DNA from: Hymenobacter busanensis
GTDB lineage: Bacteria; Bacteroidota; Bacteroidia; Cytophagales; Hymenobacteraceae
Length of the DNA stretch: 64,000 nucleotides
Direction: 5' to 3'
NCBI RefSeq assembly: GCF_008727865.1
Contig: NZ_VTWU01000001.1
Coordinates: 496,001-560,000 of the forward strand
In this document: positions 51,641-61,643 of the stretch, piece after piece
Position numbering within the stretch: the first letter of the stretch is position 1
How the letters are laid out: every line of letters begins with the position of its first letter
Made by a program: the position numbers and the translations under genes
The notes under the pieces: generated by a model
The model's database searches: none
Told to the model about the DNA's origin: nothing
The model's input: the letters and a program-made list of their open reading frames with translations, nothing else

Positions 51641-54600
51641 ATGCCAAGTCCCGTTCTTGCCCGTCTGCTCCCGCTATTGCTCCTGCTGCTGACCGCCACC
51701 GGAGTTTGTGCCCAAACCGCGCTGCGCACCGAACTGCCGCTGCTGGCCGGCTGGCGCAGCGTGGCCGACGACAAGAACCAGCAGGCGCACAGGGGTTTCG
51801 AGCGGCCTGAGTTCGACGACAAAGCCTGGCAGCCCGTAGCCCTGCCCCACAACTGGGACGCCTACGAGGGCTACCGCCGGCAGCGCCACGGCAATCGGCA
51901 CGGCTATGCCTGGTACCGCAAAACCTTCACGGCCCCTGCGCCCGGCCGGGAACAGCGCAGCTTCCTGTACTTTGAGGGCGTGGGCTCCTACGCCACCGTC
52001 TGGCTGAACGGCCGACCGGTAGGCAGCCACGCCGGGGGGCGCACCACCTTCACCCTGGACGTGACCGAGGCGCTGCGCACGGACGGCAAACCGAACCTGC
52101 TGGCCGTGCGTGCCGACCACCCCGCTGGCATCCAGGATCTGCCCTGGGTGTGCGGGGGCTGCTCCGAGGAGCGGGGCTTTTCCGAAGGCTCCCAGCCCCT
52201 GGGCATCTTCCGCCCCGTCACGCTCGTCACCACCAGCGCCACCCGCATCCAGCCCTTCGGCGTGCACATCTGGGCCGATTCGACGCTGACGGCCCAGGCG
52301 GCCCGGCTCAGCGTGACCACCGAGCTGAAAAACTACGGCCCGAAACCCCGGACGCTCACGGTACGCCAGCAGCTGCTGGACCGGCAGGGCAGGGTAGTGG
52401 CCGAAGTCAGCGCGAAGCAGAAGCTGGCGTCCGGAGCGGCGGCGGAGCTGCGCCAGCAACTGCCGCAACTGAATCAGCCGCAGCTGTGGTCCCTGGCCGA
52501 TCCGTACCTGTACCGCCTCGTCACCCGCGTCAGCGCCGGCAAGCAGGCCGTGGACGAGCTGACCACGCCCTACGGCATCCGCTGGATCAGCTGGCCGATT
52601 GGTAAGGCCGCGGCGGCGGGGCAGAAGCAGTTTCTGCTCAACGGCAAGCCGGTATTTATCAACGGTATTGCCGAGTACGAGCATCTGCTGGGCCAGAGCC
52701 ACGCTTTCACGCCGGAACAGATTCGCACCCGCGTGGGGCAGATGAAGGCGGCCGGCTTCAACGCCTTCCGCGACGCTCACCAGCCCCACAACCTGCGCTA
52801 CCAGGCCAACTGGGACTCTTTGGGCTGGCTGTGGTGGCCGCAGATGGCCGCCCACGTCTGGTACGACACCCCCGCGTTTCGCCAGAATTTCAAGACCCTG
52901 CTGGTCGAGTGGGTGAAGGAGCGGCGCAACTCGCCCTCCGTGGTGCTCTGGGGCCTGGAAAACGAAAGCACCCTGCCGGCCGATTTCGCCCGGGAGTGCT
53001 CGGCCCTCATCCGGCAGCTCGACCCGACGGCCTCCCGGGAGCGGAAAATCACCACCTGCAACGGCGGGCAGGGCACCGACTGGGACGTGCCCCAGAACTG
53101 GACCGGCACCTACGGCGGCGACCCGAACCTCTACGGGGCCGACGTGGAGCGGCAGGTGCTCATCGGCGAGTACGGCGCCTGGCGCACCCTCGATCTGCAC
53201 CGCACCGGCCCCCCGGCCATCAACAGCGGGCCCTACAGCGAAGACCGGTTTGCCCAGCTCATGCAGCTGAAAGTGCGCCTCGCCGAATCGGCCAAGGACC
53301 GCACCGCCGGCCACTTCTTCTGGCTGCTGACCTCGCACGACAACCCCGGCCGCGTGCAGGGCGGCGAAGGCCAGCGGGAGCTGGACCGCATCGGCCCGGT
53401 GAACTACAAAGGCCTGCTCACCCCCTGGGAGGAGCCCACCGACGCCTTTTACATGTTCCGCTCGCACTACGCCCCCAAGGCGACGGAGCCGATGGTGTAC
53501 CTGGCCTCGCACACCTGGCCCGACCGGTTTCTGACGCCTGGCCGCCAGGACAGCCTCATCGTGTACTCCAACTGCGACGAAGTGGAGCTGTTCAACGACG
53601 TGGACGCGGCCTCCCTGGGCCGCAAAAAGCGCGGCGCTTTCGGCACGCACTTCCAGTGGGACGCGGTGGACGTGCGCTACAACGTGCTGCAGGCCGTGGG
53701 CTACGTGGCCGGCAAACCGGTGGCCCGCGACCTTATCGTGCTGCACCATCTGCCCAAATCCCCGAAGTTCGACCAACTGCTGGCCGAGGCCAAGCCGCTG
53801 ACGGCCCCGCAGCCCGGCCTGAACTACCTCTACCGCGTCAACTGCGGCGGGCCGGAGTACGTGGACCAGCACGGCAGTCGGTGGGCCGCCGACCAGCCCC
53901 GGACCAGCCCCGGTACGGCCGGCTCTGCGTCCTGGACCGAGGACTTTCCCGGCCTGGCGCCCTTCTTTGCCAGCCAGCGCCGCACTTTCGACCCGATTCG
54001 GGGCACCCGCGACTGGCCGCTGTTCCAGACTTTCCGCTACGGCCGCGACAAGCTGCGCTACCACTTCCCGGTGCCCGACGGCGAGTACCAGGTGGAGCTG
54101 TACTTCGTGGAGCCCTGGCTGGGCACCGGCGGTGGCATGGACTGCCGGGGCTGGCGCCTGTTCGATGTGGCCATCAACGGGCAGACCGTGCTCAAAGACT
54201 TGGACCTCTGGCGCGAAGCCGGCCACGACGGCGCCCTGAAAAAGACCGTGAAGGCCCGCGTAACGGGCGGGGAGCTGGTCGTTTCCTTCCCGAGCGTAGC
54301 TTCCGGTCAGGCCCTGATTTCGGCCATTGCCGTGGCTACCGCCGATGCCAACGCGGAACCAGCCCCGACCACGCCGGCCGTTATCGGTGGCGTGCTCCTC
54401 AACGAGCCAGAGGAAGGCGAGTGGTCGGCCGAAAGCTGGCTGGATACCGGCGTGCGGCCTTACAACGACGCTGCCACGCTCAGCAACCTCCCCTCGGCCC
54501 TGTACGGCGCCGAGTGGCTGCAACGGCCCCGGAGGCCGCTGAAGAGCCAGGCCGTGGTTTCTTTGCCGCTGACCTCGGCCGCCGACGTGTACGTGGCCGT

Positions 54601-55210
54601 CGATGCCCGGCAGAGCAGCCGGCCGGCCTGGCTGCAAGACTACGAGGACACCAAGACCACGCTCGACATCAACGCGCCGGGCGTCCGGCAGATGCGCGTG
54701 TACCGCCGCCGCTTTGCGGCCGGCGCCACCGTCACGCCCGGCCCCGATGCGCCCGGCCTGCTGCCCAGTTTCGTGGCCGTGGCCCGCACCAGCAGCATCG
54801 AGCCCGCCTACGACCTAAAAGCCACCACCGGCTACAAGCCCGCCACGGCCCGGCTCAGCGGCCCCGGCCTGACGCGCGAAACCGTCAACGGCAAGGAAAG
54901 CGTGACCTACAAGGAAGCCGGCGCCGCCGCCGTGGAGTGGACCATCCAGACCGGTGTGGCCGACGTGTACTCGCTCACCGTGCGCTACGCCAACCCGCTC
55001 AGCCGCCCGCTCGCCGGCAAGCTCACGGTGTCGGCCGCCGACGGCACGCTTCTGCGCGAGGAAACGGTGGAATTCGTGCCCTCCAAGCCCGGCAAGTGGA
55101 ATTACCTGGCTTCCTCCACCGGCACCATGATCAATGCCGGTAGCTACCGCATCAAGCTCACGGCTACCGACGCGGCCGGGCTGAGCGTGTCGGGCCTGGA
55201 CGTGCAGTAA
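51641..55210 (+). CDS. GH2 family beta-glycosidase with malectin domain
   Basis: 1189 residues. Signal peptide (LLPLLLLLLTATGVCAQ). GH2 sugar-binding domain (about 60-200), Ig-like domain (about 205-310), TIM barrel (about 330-620) with acid/base Glu in VVLWGLENES and nucleophile Glu in VLIGEYGAW. A later malectin-like domain (about 725-900; VNCGGPEYVDQHG, WRLFDVAINGQTVL) and a C-terminal beta-sandwich (about 1080-1189) follow. It is likely a beta-galactosidase or beta-glucuronidase of the locus; the specificity is not clear from sequence. The ATG at 51641 sets a proper signal; a GTG at 51617 is less likely. Confidence 0.9.
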   Translation: MPSPVLARLLPLLLLLLTATGVCAQTALRTELPLLAGWRSVADDKNQQAHRGFERPEFDDKAWQPVALPHNWDAYEGYRRQRHGNRHGYAWYRKTFTAPAPGREQRSFLYFEGVGSYATVWLNGRPVGSHAGGRTTFTLDVTEALRTDGKPNLLAVRADHPAGIQDLPWVCGGCSEERGFSEGSQPLGIFRPVTLVTTSATRIQPFGVHIWADSTLTAQAARLSVTTELKNYGPKPRTLTVRQQLLDRQGRVVAEVSAKQKLASGAAAELRQQLPQLNQPQLWSLADPYLYRLVTRVSAGKQAVDELTTPYGIRWISWPIGKAAAAGQKQFLLNGKPVFINGIAEYEHLLGQSHAFTPEQIRTRVGQMKAAGFNAFRDAHQPHNLRYQANWDSLGWLWWPQMAAHVWYDTPAFRQNFKTLLVEWVKERRNSPSVVLWGLENESTLPADFARECSALIRQLDPTASRERKITTCNGGQGTDWDVPQNWTGTYGGDPNLYGADVERQVLIGEYGAWRTLDLHRTGPPAINSGPYSEDRFAQLMQLKVRLAESAKDRTAGHFFWLLTSHDNPGRVQGGEGQRELDRIGPVNYKGLLTPWEEPTDAFYMFRSHYAPKATEPMVYLASHTWPDRFLTPGRQDSLIVYSNCDEVELFNDVDAASLGRKKRGAFGTHFQWDAVDVRYNVLQAVGYVAGKPVARDLIVLHHLPKSPKFDQLLAEAKPLTAPQPGLNYLYRVNCGGPEYVDQHGSRWAADQPRTSPGTAGSASWTEDFPGLAPFFASQRRTFDPIRGTRDWPLFQTFRYGRDKLRYHFPVPDGEYQVELYFVEPWLGTGGGMDCRGWRLFDVAINGQTVLKDLDLWREAGHDGALKKTVKARVTGGELVVSFPSVASGQALISAIAVATADANAEPAPTTPAVIGGVLLNEPEEGEWSAESWLDTGVRPYNDAATLSNLPSALYGAEWLQRPRRPLKSQAVVSLPLTSAADVYVAVDARQSSRPAWLQDYEDTKTTLDINAPGVRQMRVYRRRFAAGATVTPGPDAPGLLPSFVAVARTSSIEPAYDLKATTGYKPATARLSGPGLTRETVNGKESVTYKEAGAAAVEWTIQTGVADVYSLTVRYANPLSRPLAGKLTVSAADGTLLREETVEFVPSKPGKWNYLASSTGTMINAGSYRIKLTATDAAGLSVSGLDVQ

Positions 55211-55286
55211 GGCCGGGCAGTCAAGGCAAGCCAAGATTCTACAATAGGAGGGGAAAATCATACACGGACGCGGGGGCGGGCGGGGG

Positions 55287-55294
55287 TAGATTTG
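55287..55294 (+). promoter_or_regulatory. -7 element of the symporter gene
   Basis: TAGATTTG, a TAnnTTTG match, 63 bases before the ATG at 55358. It suggests that the uptake and catabolism genes form a separate unit. Confidence 0.45.
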
Positions 55295-55357
55295 TAATCG
55301 TTACCCACAACCCCAGTTCGAGGCGAAGATTCGCAGCATTTTGGCCAGTATTGCACC

Positions 55358-56956
55358 ATGAGCAATTTGCGAGTTCTTGACCTGGTCATTATTGCCCTCT
55401 ACCTCGTGGGGATGGTGGCCGTGGGAGTGTACTTCTCCCGCCGAAACGTGAACCCCGAGCAGTATTCCAGCGCGTCGGGGCAGATTCCGGGCTGGGCTAT
55501 CGGGCTGTCCATCTACGCCACGTTCCTAAGCAGCAATACCTTTCTGGGCGTGCCGGGCAAGGCATTCGGCACCAACTGGAACGCCTTCGTCTTCAGTCTT
55601 TCCATGCCGCTGGCGGCTTGGGTAGGAGCCCGATACTTTGTGCCATTTTACCGTAGCACCGGCGAAATTTCCGCTTACACCCACCTGGAGCACCGCTTCG
55701 GCAGCTGGGCGCGCACCTACGCCGTGGTGTGCTTTCTGCTCACGCAGCTGGCCCGCATTGGCTCCATCTTTTTCGGCATTGCCCTCACCTTGCAGGCCCT
55801 CACGGGCTTGTCGATGGAAATGATCATGCTCGTCACCGGCGTGTGCATCATCGTCTACACCGTGCTGGGCGGCATCGAGGCCGTTATCTGGACGGAAGTG
55901 GTGCAAGGCGTCATCAAAACCTTCGGCGCGCTGCTGATTCTCTACCTCATCGTCGACAACATGCCCGGCGGTTTGGCCAAGGTGATGGAAGTAGGGCAGC
56001 AGCACGACAAGTTCAGCCTCGGCGGTTTTGCACCCGATTTCACCCAGTCGACCTTTTGGGTGGTGCTGCTCTACGGCTTCTTTATTAACCTCAACAACTT
56101 CGGCGTCGACCAGAACTACGTGCAGCGCTACCACACGGCGGCTTCGGCCAAGCAGGCGGCCAAGTCCATTTGGCTGTGCGTGTGGCTGTACGTGCCAGCG
56201 TCGCTGCTCTTTTTCGTCATCGGCTCGGCCTTGTTTGCCTACTACCAGGTGCACCCCGAACTGATAGAGGCCGTGAAGCTGAAAGTGGCCGCCGAAAAGC
56301 TGCCGCTCACCGCTACTGCCGCCCAAATCAGCCAGACGGCTGCCCAGCTCGTGCCGGCCGACTACGGCGACAAGGTGATGCCGCATTTCATGGTTACCAA
56401 GATTCCCTCGGGCTTTGTGGGGCTCATTGTCTCGGCCATTTTGTCGGCGGCCATGAGCACCATTAGCTCGGGCATGAACGCCTCGGCCACCGTTTTCACG
56501 GCCGATATCTACGAGCGGTACTTCCACAAAGCCAAGCTCAGCGGCCGCCAGATGCTGCGGGCCCTGCACCTGGGCACCGTGGTGGTGGGGCTGTTGGGCA
56601 TGGGCACCGGCATTGCCATGATTGGCGTGAAAAGCGTGCTGGACGTATGGTGGGAACTGTCGGGCATTTTCGCGGCCGGCATGCTGGGCTTGTTCCTGCT
56701 CGGCGTCATCAGCCGGCAGACCGGCAACGCCGAAGCATTAACCGCTACCGCCATCGGCGTGCTGGTGATTCTGTGGATGACGTTTTCGAGCAAGCTGCCG
56801 GAGGGCCTCGCCGCCTTCCGCAACCCGCTTCACAAAAGCATGATCATCGTCGTGGGTACGCTCACGATTTTCCTGGTTGGGCTGCTGCTGGCCCGGCTGC
56901 GCCGCAACGGGGCCTTGCAAGAGGCTCTGGAGCCGGCCAAACATTCCGTGTACTAG
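55358..56956 (+). CDS. Sodium/solute symporter (SSS family)
   Basis: 532 residues, about 13-14 helices. SSS landmarks: SLSMPLAAWVGARYFVPFYR, GGIEAVIWTEVVQGVIK (TM5-6 region), and ILSAAMSTISSGMNASATVFTADIYERYF (the sodium-binding TM8 Ser/Thr region). Imports a sugar or sugar acid with sodium across the inner membrane. Followed by a DapA-family gene, so its substrate may be a sugar acid released by the locus enzymes. Confidence 0.92.
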   Translation: MSNLRVLDLVIIALYLVGMVAVGVYFSRRNVNPEQYSSASGQIPGWAIGLSIYATFLSSNTFLGVPGKAFGTNWNAFVFSLSMPLAAWVGARYFVPFYRSTGEISAYTHLEHRFGSWARTYAVVCFLLTQLARIGSIFFGIALTLQALTGLSMEMIMLVTGVCIIVYTVLGGIEAVIWTEVVQGVIKTFGALLILYLIVDNMPGGLAKVMEVGQQHDKFSLGGFAPDFTQSTFWVVLLYGFFINLNNFGVDQNYVQRYHTAASAKQAAKSIWLCVWLYVPASLLFFVIGSALFAYYQVHPELIEAVKLKVAAEKLPLTATAAQISQTAAQLVPADYGDKVMPHFMVTKIPSGFVGLIVSAILSAAMSTISSGMNASATVFTADIYERYFHKAKLSGRQMLRALHLGTVVVGLLGMGTGIAMIGVKSVLDVWWELSGIFAAGMLGLFLLGVISRQTGNAEALTATAIGVLVILWMTFSSKLPEGLAAFRNPLHKSMIIVVGTLTIFLVGLLLARLRRNGALQEALEPAKHSVY

Positions 56957-57024
56957 ACGCAATAAACGCATACTGAACAGCCCAAGGCGGCTGCTGCACT
57001 CAACTCAAGACTGGTTTTAAGGAG

Positions 57025-57951
57025 ATGGAAAAATCGCGCAAGGGATTTGTCCCGGTTATGCTCATGCCCTTCCAAAACGACGGGCTGATCGATTACCCGG
57101 CGCTGACGCGCCTGACGGAGTTGTATTTAAAGGCGGGCGCCACCGGCTTGTTCGCCAATTGCCTGTCGAGCGAGATGTTTGAGCTCAGCGCCGAGGAACG
57201 CCTGCAAAGCATCCGCCACGTGGTAGACGTGGTGGGCGGCGAGGTGCCGGTAGTGGCTACGGGCACCTTTGCCGGCAGCCTCCCCGAGCAGGCCGATTTT
57301 GTGAAGCAGGTGTACGACGCCGGTACCGAAGCCGTCATTGTCATTACCGGACTGCTGGCTGCCGAGACGGAGCCCGACGCGGTGTTCAACGAGCGGGTGT
57401 TTGAACTGCTCGACCGCACGCCGGGTATTCCGCTGGGGTTCTACGAGTGCCCCGAGCCTTACAAACGCCTGCTTTCGGCCGAGCAGCTGCACCAGTTCGT
57501 GGGCACCGGCCGCGTCATTTACCACAAAGACACCTGCCTCGACATCAACCAGATCCGGCAGAAGCTGGCCGCCGTGCAGGGTGCCAGTTTCGGCCTCTAC
57601 GATGCCTACATGGGCCACGCCGTAGAGTCGCTGAAAGCCGGTGCGGCCGGGCTGTCGTGCATTCAGGGCAACTTCTTCCCCGAGCTGATTGTGTGGCTGT
57701 GCAACAACTACGACAATGCCTACCTGACCGAGGAAGTGGCCGCCGTGCAGCAGTTCTTCGTCAAGAACATGCACGTGATGCACAACGTGTACCCCGTGGT
57801 GGCCAAATACTCGCTCAAGCAGCGTGGCATCGATATTTCCACCTTCACCCGCCGGAAAGTGGGCACCTTCTCCAGCAGCGTGCGCAAGGGCGTCGAGAAC
57901 CTGTGCTACGACTACAGCAACCTGCGCAAAGACCTGGAGTGGGCCGCGTAG
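57025..57951 (+). CDS. DapA/NanA family aldolase or lyase
   Basis: 308 residues, class I aldolase TIM barrel of the dihydrodipicolinate synthase family. GLFANCLSSEMFELSAEE holds the substrate-binding region where DapA has GTTGE; FYECPEPYKR has the catalytic Tyr; the Schiff-base Lys is in VIYHKDTCLD (about residue 172). The replaced GTTGE motif shows it is not DapA. Likely cleaves a 2-keto-3-deoxy sugar acid or a related compound made from the imported sugar. It lies 68 bases after the symporter. Confidence 0.87.
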   Translation: MEKSRKGFVPVMLMPFQNDGLIDYPALTRLTELYLKAGATGLFANCLSSEMFELSAEERLQSIRHVVDVVGGEVPVVATGTFAGSLPEQADFVKQVYDAGTEAVIVITGLLAAETEPDAVFNERVFELLDRTPGIPLGFYECPEPYKRLLSAEQLHQFVGTGRVIYHKDTCLDINQIRQKLAAVQGASFGLYDAYMGHAVESLKAGAAGLSCIQGNFFPELIVWLCNNYDNAYLTEEVAAVQQFFVKNMHVMHNVYPVVAKYSLKQRGIDISTFTRRKVGTFSSSVRKGVENLCYDYSNLRKDLEWAA

Positions 57952-58011
57952 GAGCGGAGTCGAAAGGTAGAAAGTGAAGCACGAGGCAAGCATCTGCACT
58001 GCCCGTAACCG

Positions 58012-58048
58012 ACGAAGCGCCGCCCCGATTACCGGGGCGGCGCTTCGT
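58012..58048. terminator. Strong hairpin between convergent genes
   Basis: ACGAAGCGCCGCCCCG and CGGGGCGGCGCTTCGT form a 16-pair perfect stem with a five-base loop. It separates the DapA-family gene from the AraC gene, and can stop both. Confidence 0.8.
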
Positions 58049-58078
58049 TATGTATGCGAAAGGGAAAAGGCCCCTTAA

Positions 58079-58975
58079 CTAGGCAGCGGCAGCCAGTTCT
58101 TTGTAGTTGCGCAGGTACTTGCGCTTGTATTCCAGCGGCGTCATCTTCGTGATTTTCTTGAAGTGCCGGTAGAAATTTGAGACGTTGTTGAAGCCGCAGT
58201 CGAAGCAAATAACTTCCGTCGGTAGCTTGTCTTCGATGAGCAAGCGGCAAGCTTGGCTGATGCGGATTTCGATGAGGAAATCGTAGTAGGTTTTCTTGGT
58301 AATCAGCTTGAAATACCGGCAGAACGAGGTTACACTCAGGTTGCTGATGCTGGCGACTTCCTCCAGGGTAATTTCGTTTTTGTAGTTCGACAGCGTGTAG
58401 TTGCACACCTTGTTGATGCGCAGCGCATCCGACTCGTTGGACTGCGTGAAGGCGTGGTGCTTGGACGCAATGCTCTCGATTTCGTCGGTCTCCGACAGAA
58501 TTTTCAAGATGGAGAGGAAGATGATGATGCGGTCGAGGTCGGTGGCTTCCACGGCGCGGCGCATCAGCGGCCCTAGTTGCTCCCGGGCGTCGCCGTTGAT
58601 GAGCAGGCCGCTCTTGGCCTTCTCAAATAGCTTCGGAATCAGGTAGGCCTCGGGCAAACCCAGCAGGTAGCGGCCTAAGCACTCGGGCATGAACTGGATG
58701 ACGATGGCCTCCACCTCCAGGTCGGCGTCGTACTGAAAATACTCCTCGCGGCAGCGCCAGGTGTGGGGCAGGTTCTGGCCCAGCAACACGATTTCGCCGG
58801 CCGAGAAATTGCTGATGTTGTCGCCGATGAGCCGCACGCCCTCGCCCTTAATCACATAATGCAGCTCCAGTTCGGGATGATAGTGCCAGGTAGTGCCGAA
58901 GTTCGGCTTCACATCGTGGCGGATGCTGAACGAGCTTTGCGAGCTGACCGGGATTTTGTGGAAGTGGGCTTTCAT
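58079..58975 (-). CDS. AraC family transcriptional regulator
   Basis: 298 residues. N-terminal cupin-like sensing domain (HYHPELELHYVIKGEGVRLIGD, about 30-60), and a C-terminal double helix-turn-helix (about 195-298: ITLEEVASISNLSVTSFCRYFK, and VICFDCGFNNVSNFYRHFKKIT). Typical for regulators of sugar catabolism; it probably senses a sugar released from the locus substrate. ATG 58975 is chosen over the upstream start at 59002. It converges on the catabolic genes and diverges from the isomerase-like gene. Confidence 0.92.
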   Translation of the reverse strand: MKAHFHKIPVSSQSSFSIRHDVKPNFGTTWHYHPELELHYVIKGEGVRLIGDNISNFSAGEIVLLGQNLPHTWRCREEYFQYDADLEVEAIVIQFMPECLGRYLLGLPEAYLIPKLFEKAKSGLLINGDAREQLGPLMRRAVEATDLDRIIIFLSILKILSETDEIESIASKHHAFTQSNESDALRINKVCNYTLSNYKNEITLEEVASISNLSVTSFCRYFKLITKKTYYDFLIEIRISQACRLLIEDKLPTEVICFDCGFNNVSNFYRHFKKITKMTPLEYKRKYLRNYKELAAAA

Positions 58976-59934
58976 GGGGGCGGGGCGAGTGAGTGAGGAC
59001 AACTGCGCGGTCCGGGTCAGGCACAGCGCTGGGCACTAGCGGATTAAGAGGGGCAACCGGCGGTGGAAAGATTCCCGCAAAGGATTGCAGTGCGAAATCA
59101 GAAAAAGGCTAGCCGGGCAGGTGGCTAGCGCCGGGAAAGATCAAAGAGGCGAAAGGGGCATGGGACCGGAGCAAGGGCAATACCCAGCGGGCTACTCTAG
59201 GATCTTATCTTTTGGAGAAACCAGCCGATTCGACCCGCAACTCGCCCGGGTATATGTGGTGAGTGGTCACTAATGTAGAGGCCGCATTTACCCGAACTCT
59301 CCTGTAGACTACTGCTCGGGGGCTTTTTGCCGACTGCGGAAAGCCAAGCCCAGTGGAGGTTCTAAAACACCCTGTTTCCAAGCAAAATCCGGCGCCAGCG
59401 CCTGCAAGTGCGCTTTCCGGCTGGGGCTACTCGTGCGACAGAGTGCCACAGGTCGGCAAGCCAGAGCGGCGCGTGTTACCGGTGGTGAGTAGAGTTATAA
59501 TCGAAATAACAAATGGTAAAAAATGTATTTAAATGTCTGTAAAACAGATTATTGTATAACTAATAATTTGGCCAGTTAGTCGCTTTGGAGGACACGTAGG
59601 AAGTGGAAAGCAGGTAGGTGAAGCAGAGTTAAACCAAGCGCAGCAGGCCCAAGCAGCAGAGGACCGTCGGTTGTGCTTCGTTGCCCTGGCTGGACGGCCT
59701 GGATCATGCGAAAAAGTGCATGATAACATCCTATACTAAGTTGCTAAGAACTGGTAGGGCCTCCCCAACCGCACCGCGCATATTTGCTAACGAGGCCTGT
59801 GGCAGGTTTCGTCGGCCGGCTGGTGCTGTCTACTCGCAGCCGCCCGCCCGGCGGTTGCCTTGCCACCTGAGCGTTCAGAACCGCGCTGAGGTCCTCCGTC
59901 ATCAACTCGCAAATCACCCTAACCACCGCATTCC
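58976..59934. other. Long gap of about 960 bases with no gene
   Basis: Holds the divergent promoter region of the AraC gene and the isomerase-like gene. An AT-rich patch lies at about 59485-59575. There is a short perfect hairpin ATCATGC/GCATGAT at about 59703-59724. Small frames here (for example 59529-59729 on the minus strand) show no recognisable protein; a decayed mobile element is possible but I cannot show it. Confidence 0.6.
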
Positions 59935-61602
59935 GTGGCTGCTACCACCCCGAAAGAAGTGTTGCTATTTGCCAGCGGCGACCTGCGCCTGGCTGCTAAC
60001 CAAGACTGCTGGGCCGCGCAGCAGGCCATGGAAGAACTACTCACGGCGGCCCTGGCCCGACAGGGCTGGACGGTGCGCCGCGCCCACGCCTACGACCCCG
60101 CGAAACGCCACGGCTTTCTTGACTCGCAGAAGATGGGCATGGACGTATTCCGCGGCATCGACCCCGAGCAGCCGCTCATCGTGGCCGAAAGCGTGTGGCA
60201 GTACTCGCACCACGTGCTGGCCGGCCTGACCACCCACCGCGGCCCCATTCTGACGGTGGCCAACTGGAGTGGGCAGTGGCCCGGCTTGGTGGGCATGCTC
60301 AACCTGAACGGCTGCCTGACCAAAGCCGGCGTGACCTACAGCTCGCTTTGGAGCGAAGATTTTACGGATACCTTCTTTGAAGACGGTTTGCGTCAGTGGC
60401 TGGCCACTGGCACCATCGACCACGACCACAGCCACGTGACCAGCCTGCGCGACGTGCAGCTGCCCGCCGCTGAGGAACAGCAGGGCCGCGCCTTTGGCCG
60501 CCGGCTGCGCGAGAACAAAGCCATTATGGGCGTGTTCGACGAAGGCTGCATGGGCATGTACAACGCCATTGTACCCGACGAGCTGCTGCATGCCACCGGC
60601 CTGTTCAAGGAGCGCCTCAGCCAGTCGACCCTGTATGCCGCCATGCGCACCGTCGCCGATGCGGAAGCCCGGCAGGTGCTCGATTGGCTGCTGGCCAAGG
60701 GCATGCGCTTCAACTGGGGCCACGACGAAGCCACCGAGCTAACCGAAGCCCAGACCCTGGAGCAGTGCAAGATGTACATTGCCGCCGTGCGCCTCGCCGA
60801 CGAGTTTGGTTGCGCCACCATCGGCATTCAGTACCAGCAGGGCCTGAAAGACCTGACCGTGGCCAGCGACCTGGTGGAGGGCCTGCTTAACAACCAGGAC
60901 CGCCCGCCCGTGTACGCCGCCGACGGCCGCGAGCTGTACGCCGGCCAGGCCTTGCCGCATTTCAACGAAGTAGACGAGTGCGCCGGCCTTGATGCCTTGG
61001 TGACCTACGGCCTGTGGAACGAGCTGGGCCTGTCGGGTGAAACCACGCTCCACGACTTGCGCTGGGGCCAAGACGTTGATACCGGTGCCGGCGAGGAGTT
61101 TGTGTGGGTGTTCCTGATTTCGGGCGCGGCCCCGCCGGCGCACTTTGTGGGCGGCTACCAGGGCGCCAGCTCCGAGCGGCAGCCGCCCATGTATTTCCGC
61201 CTTGGCGGGGGCAGCCTGAAGGGCGTGAGCCGACCCGGCCACATTGTATGGAGCCGCGTGTACGTGCAGGACAACGCCCTGCACTGCGACCTGGGCGTGG
61301 GCGAGGCCGTGGCGCTGCCCGAAGCCGAAACCCAGCGCCGCTGGCAGGAAACCACGCCGCAGTGGCCCATCATGCACGCCACGCTCAAGGGCGTGAGCCG
61401 CGACCAGATGATGGCCCGGCACAAGGCCAACCACATTCAGGTGGTGTATGCCGCCGACGAAGCCCAAGCCCACCAGGCCTGCCGCATAAAGGCTGCTGCT
61501 TTAGCGGAAATGGGCCTGACGGTGCATTTTTGCGGAGCCGTTGATGGCCTCGCGGTCCGCGCCGAAGCCCGCACTGCCGAATTGGCCGCGCTGCCCAACT
61601 AA
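59935..61602 (+). CDS. L-fucose/L-arabinose isomerase-like protein
   Basis: 555 residues, GTG start at 59935 (no ATG upstream of the conserved part). The fold is that of the FucI/AraA family: an N-terminal alpha/beta part ([20 protein letters not shown]), [15 protein letters not shown] with an active-site Glu, [15 protein letters not shown] and a C-terminal beta domain ([27 protein letters not shown]). Classical FucI is about 590 residues; this is a shorter, divergent branch common in Bacteroidetes loci. It probably interconverts an L-aldose (L-fucose, L-galactose or L-arabinose) and its ketose. Confidence 0.82.
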   Translation: MAATTPKEVLLFASGDLRLAANQDCWAAQQAMEELLTAALARQGWTVRRAHAYDPAKRHGFLDSQKMGMDVFRGIDPEQPLIVAESVWQYSHHVLAGLTTHRGPILTVANWSGQWPGLVGMLNLNGCLTKAGVTYSSLWSEDFTDTFFEDGLRQWLATGTIDHDHSHVTSLRDVQLPAAEEQQGRAFGRRLRENKAIMGVFDEGCMGMYNAIVPDELLHATGLFKERLSQSTLYAAMRTVADAEARQVLDWLLAKGMRFNWGHDEATELTEAQTLEQCKMYIAAVRLADEFGCATIGIQYQQGLKDLTVASDLVEGLLNNQDRPPVYAADGRELYAGQALPHFNEVDECAGLDALVTYGLWNELGLSGETTLHDLRWGQDVDTGAGEEFVWVFLISGAAPPAHFVGGYQGASSERQPPMYFRLGGGSLKGVSRPGHIVWSRVYVQDNALHCDLGVGEAVALPEAETQRRWQETTPQWPIMHATLKGVSRDQMMARHKANHIQVVYAADEAQAHQACRIKAAALAEMGLTVHFCGAVDGLAVRAEARTAELAALPN

Positions 61603-61643
61603 CCACTGACTCTCCCGGAAACCTTCCCTAACCCTCACGCTTC

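Noticed and set aside
51674-54637. Minus-strand frame of 987 codons over the GH2 gene
   Set aside because: Antisense shadow. The plus strand encodes clear GH2 motifs over the same span; the antisense protein is rich in Ala/Gly/Val/His and has no recognisable domain. The same holds for 42447-44633, 45052-47025, 52831-55143 (plus, another frame) and 61662-63569.
57025-57951. dapA (lysine biosynthesis)
   Set aside because: The GTTGE-type motif is replaced by NCLSSE and the gene lies in a sugar-uptake unit next to an SSS symporter, so a sugar-acid aldolase or lyase is more likely.
59529-59729. Minus-strand frame of 66 codons as a transposase remnant
   Set aside because: Cys/Pro-rich, no alignment to a transposase motif that I can recognise. 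Left as an open question in the gap entry.
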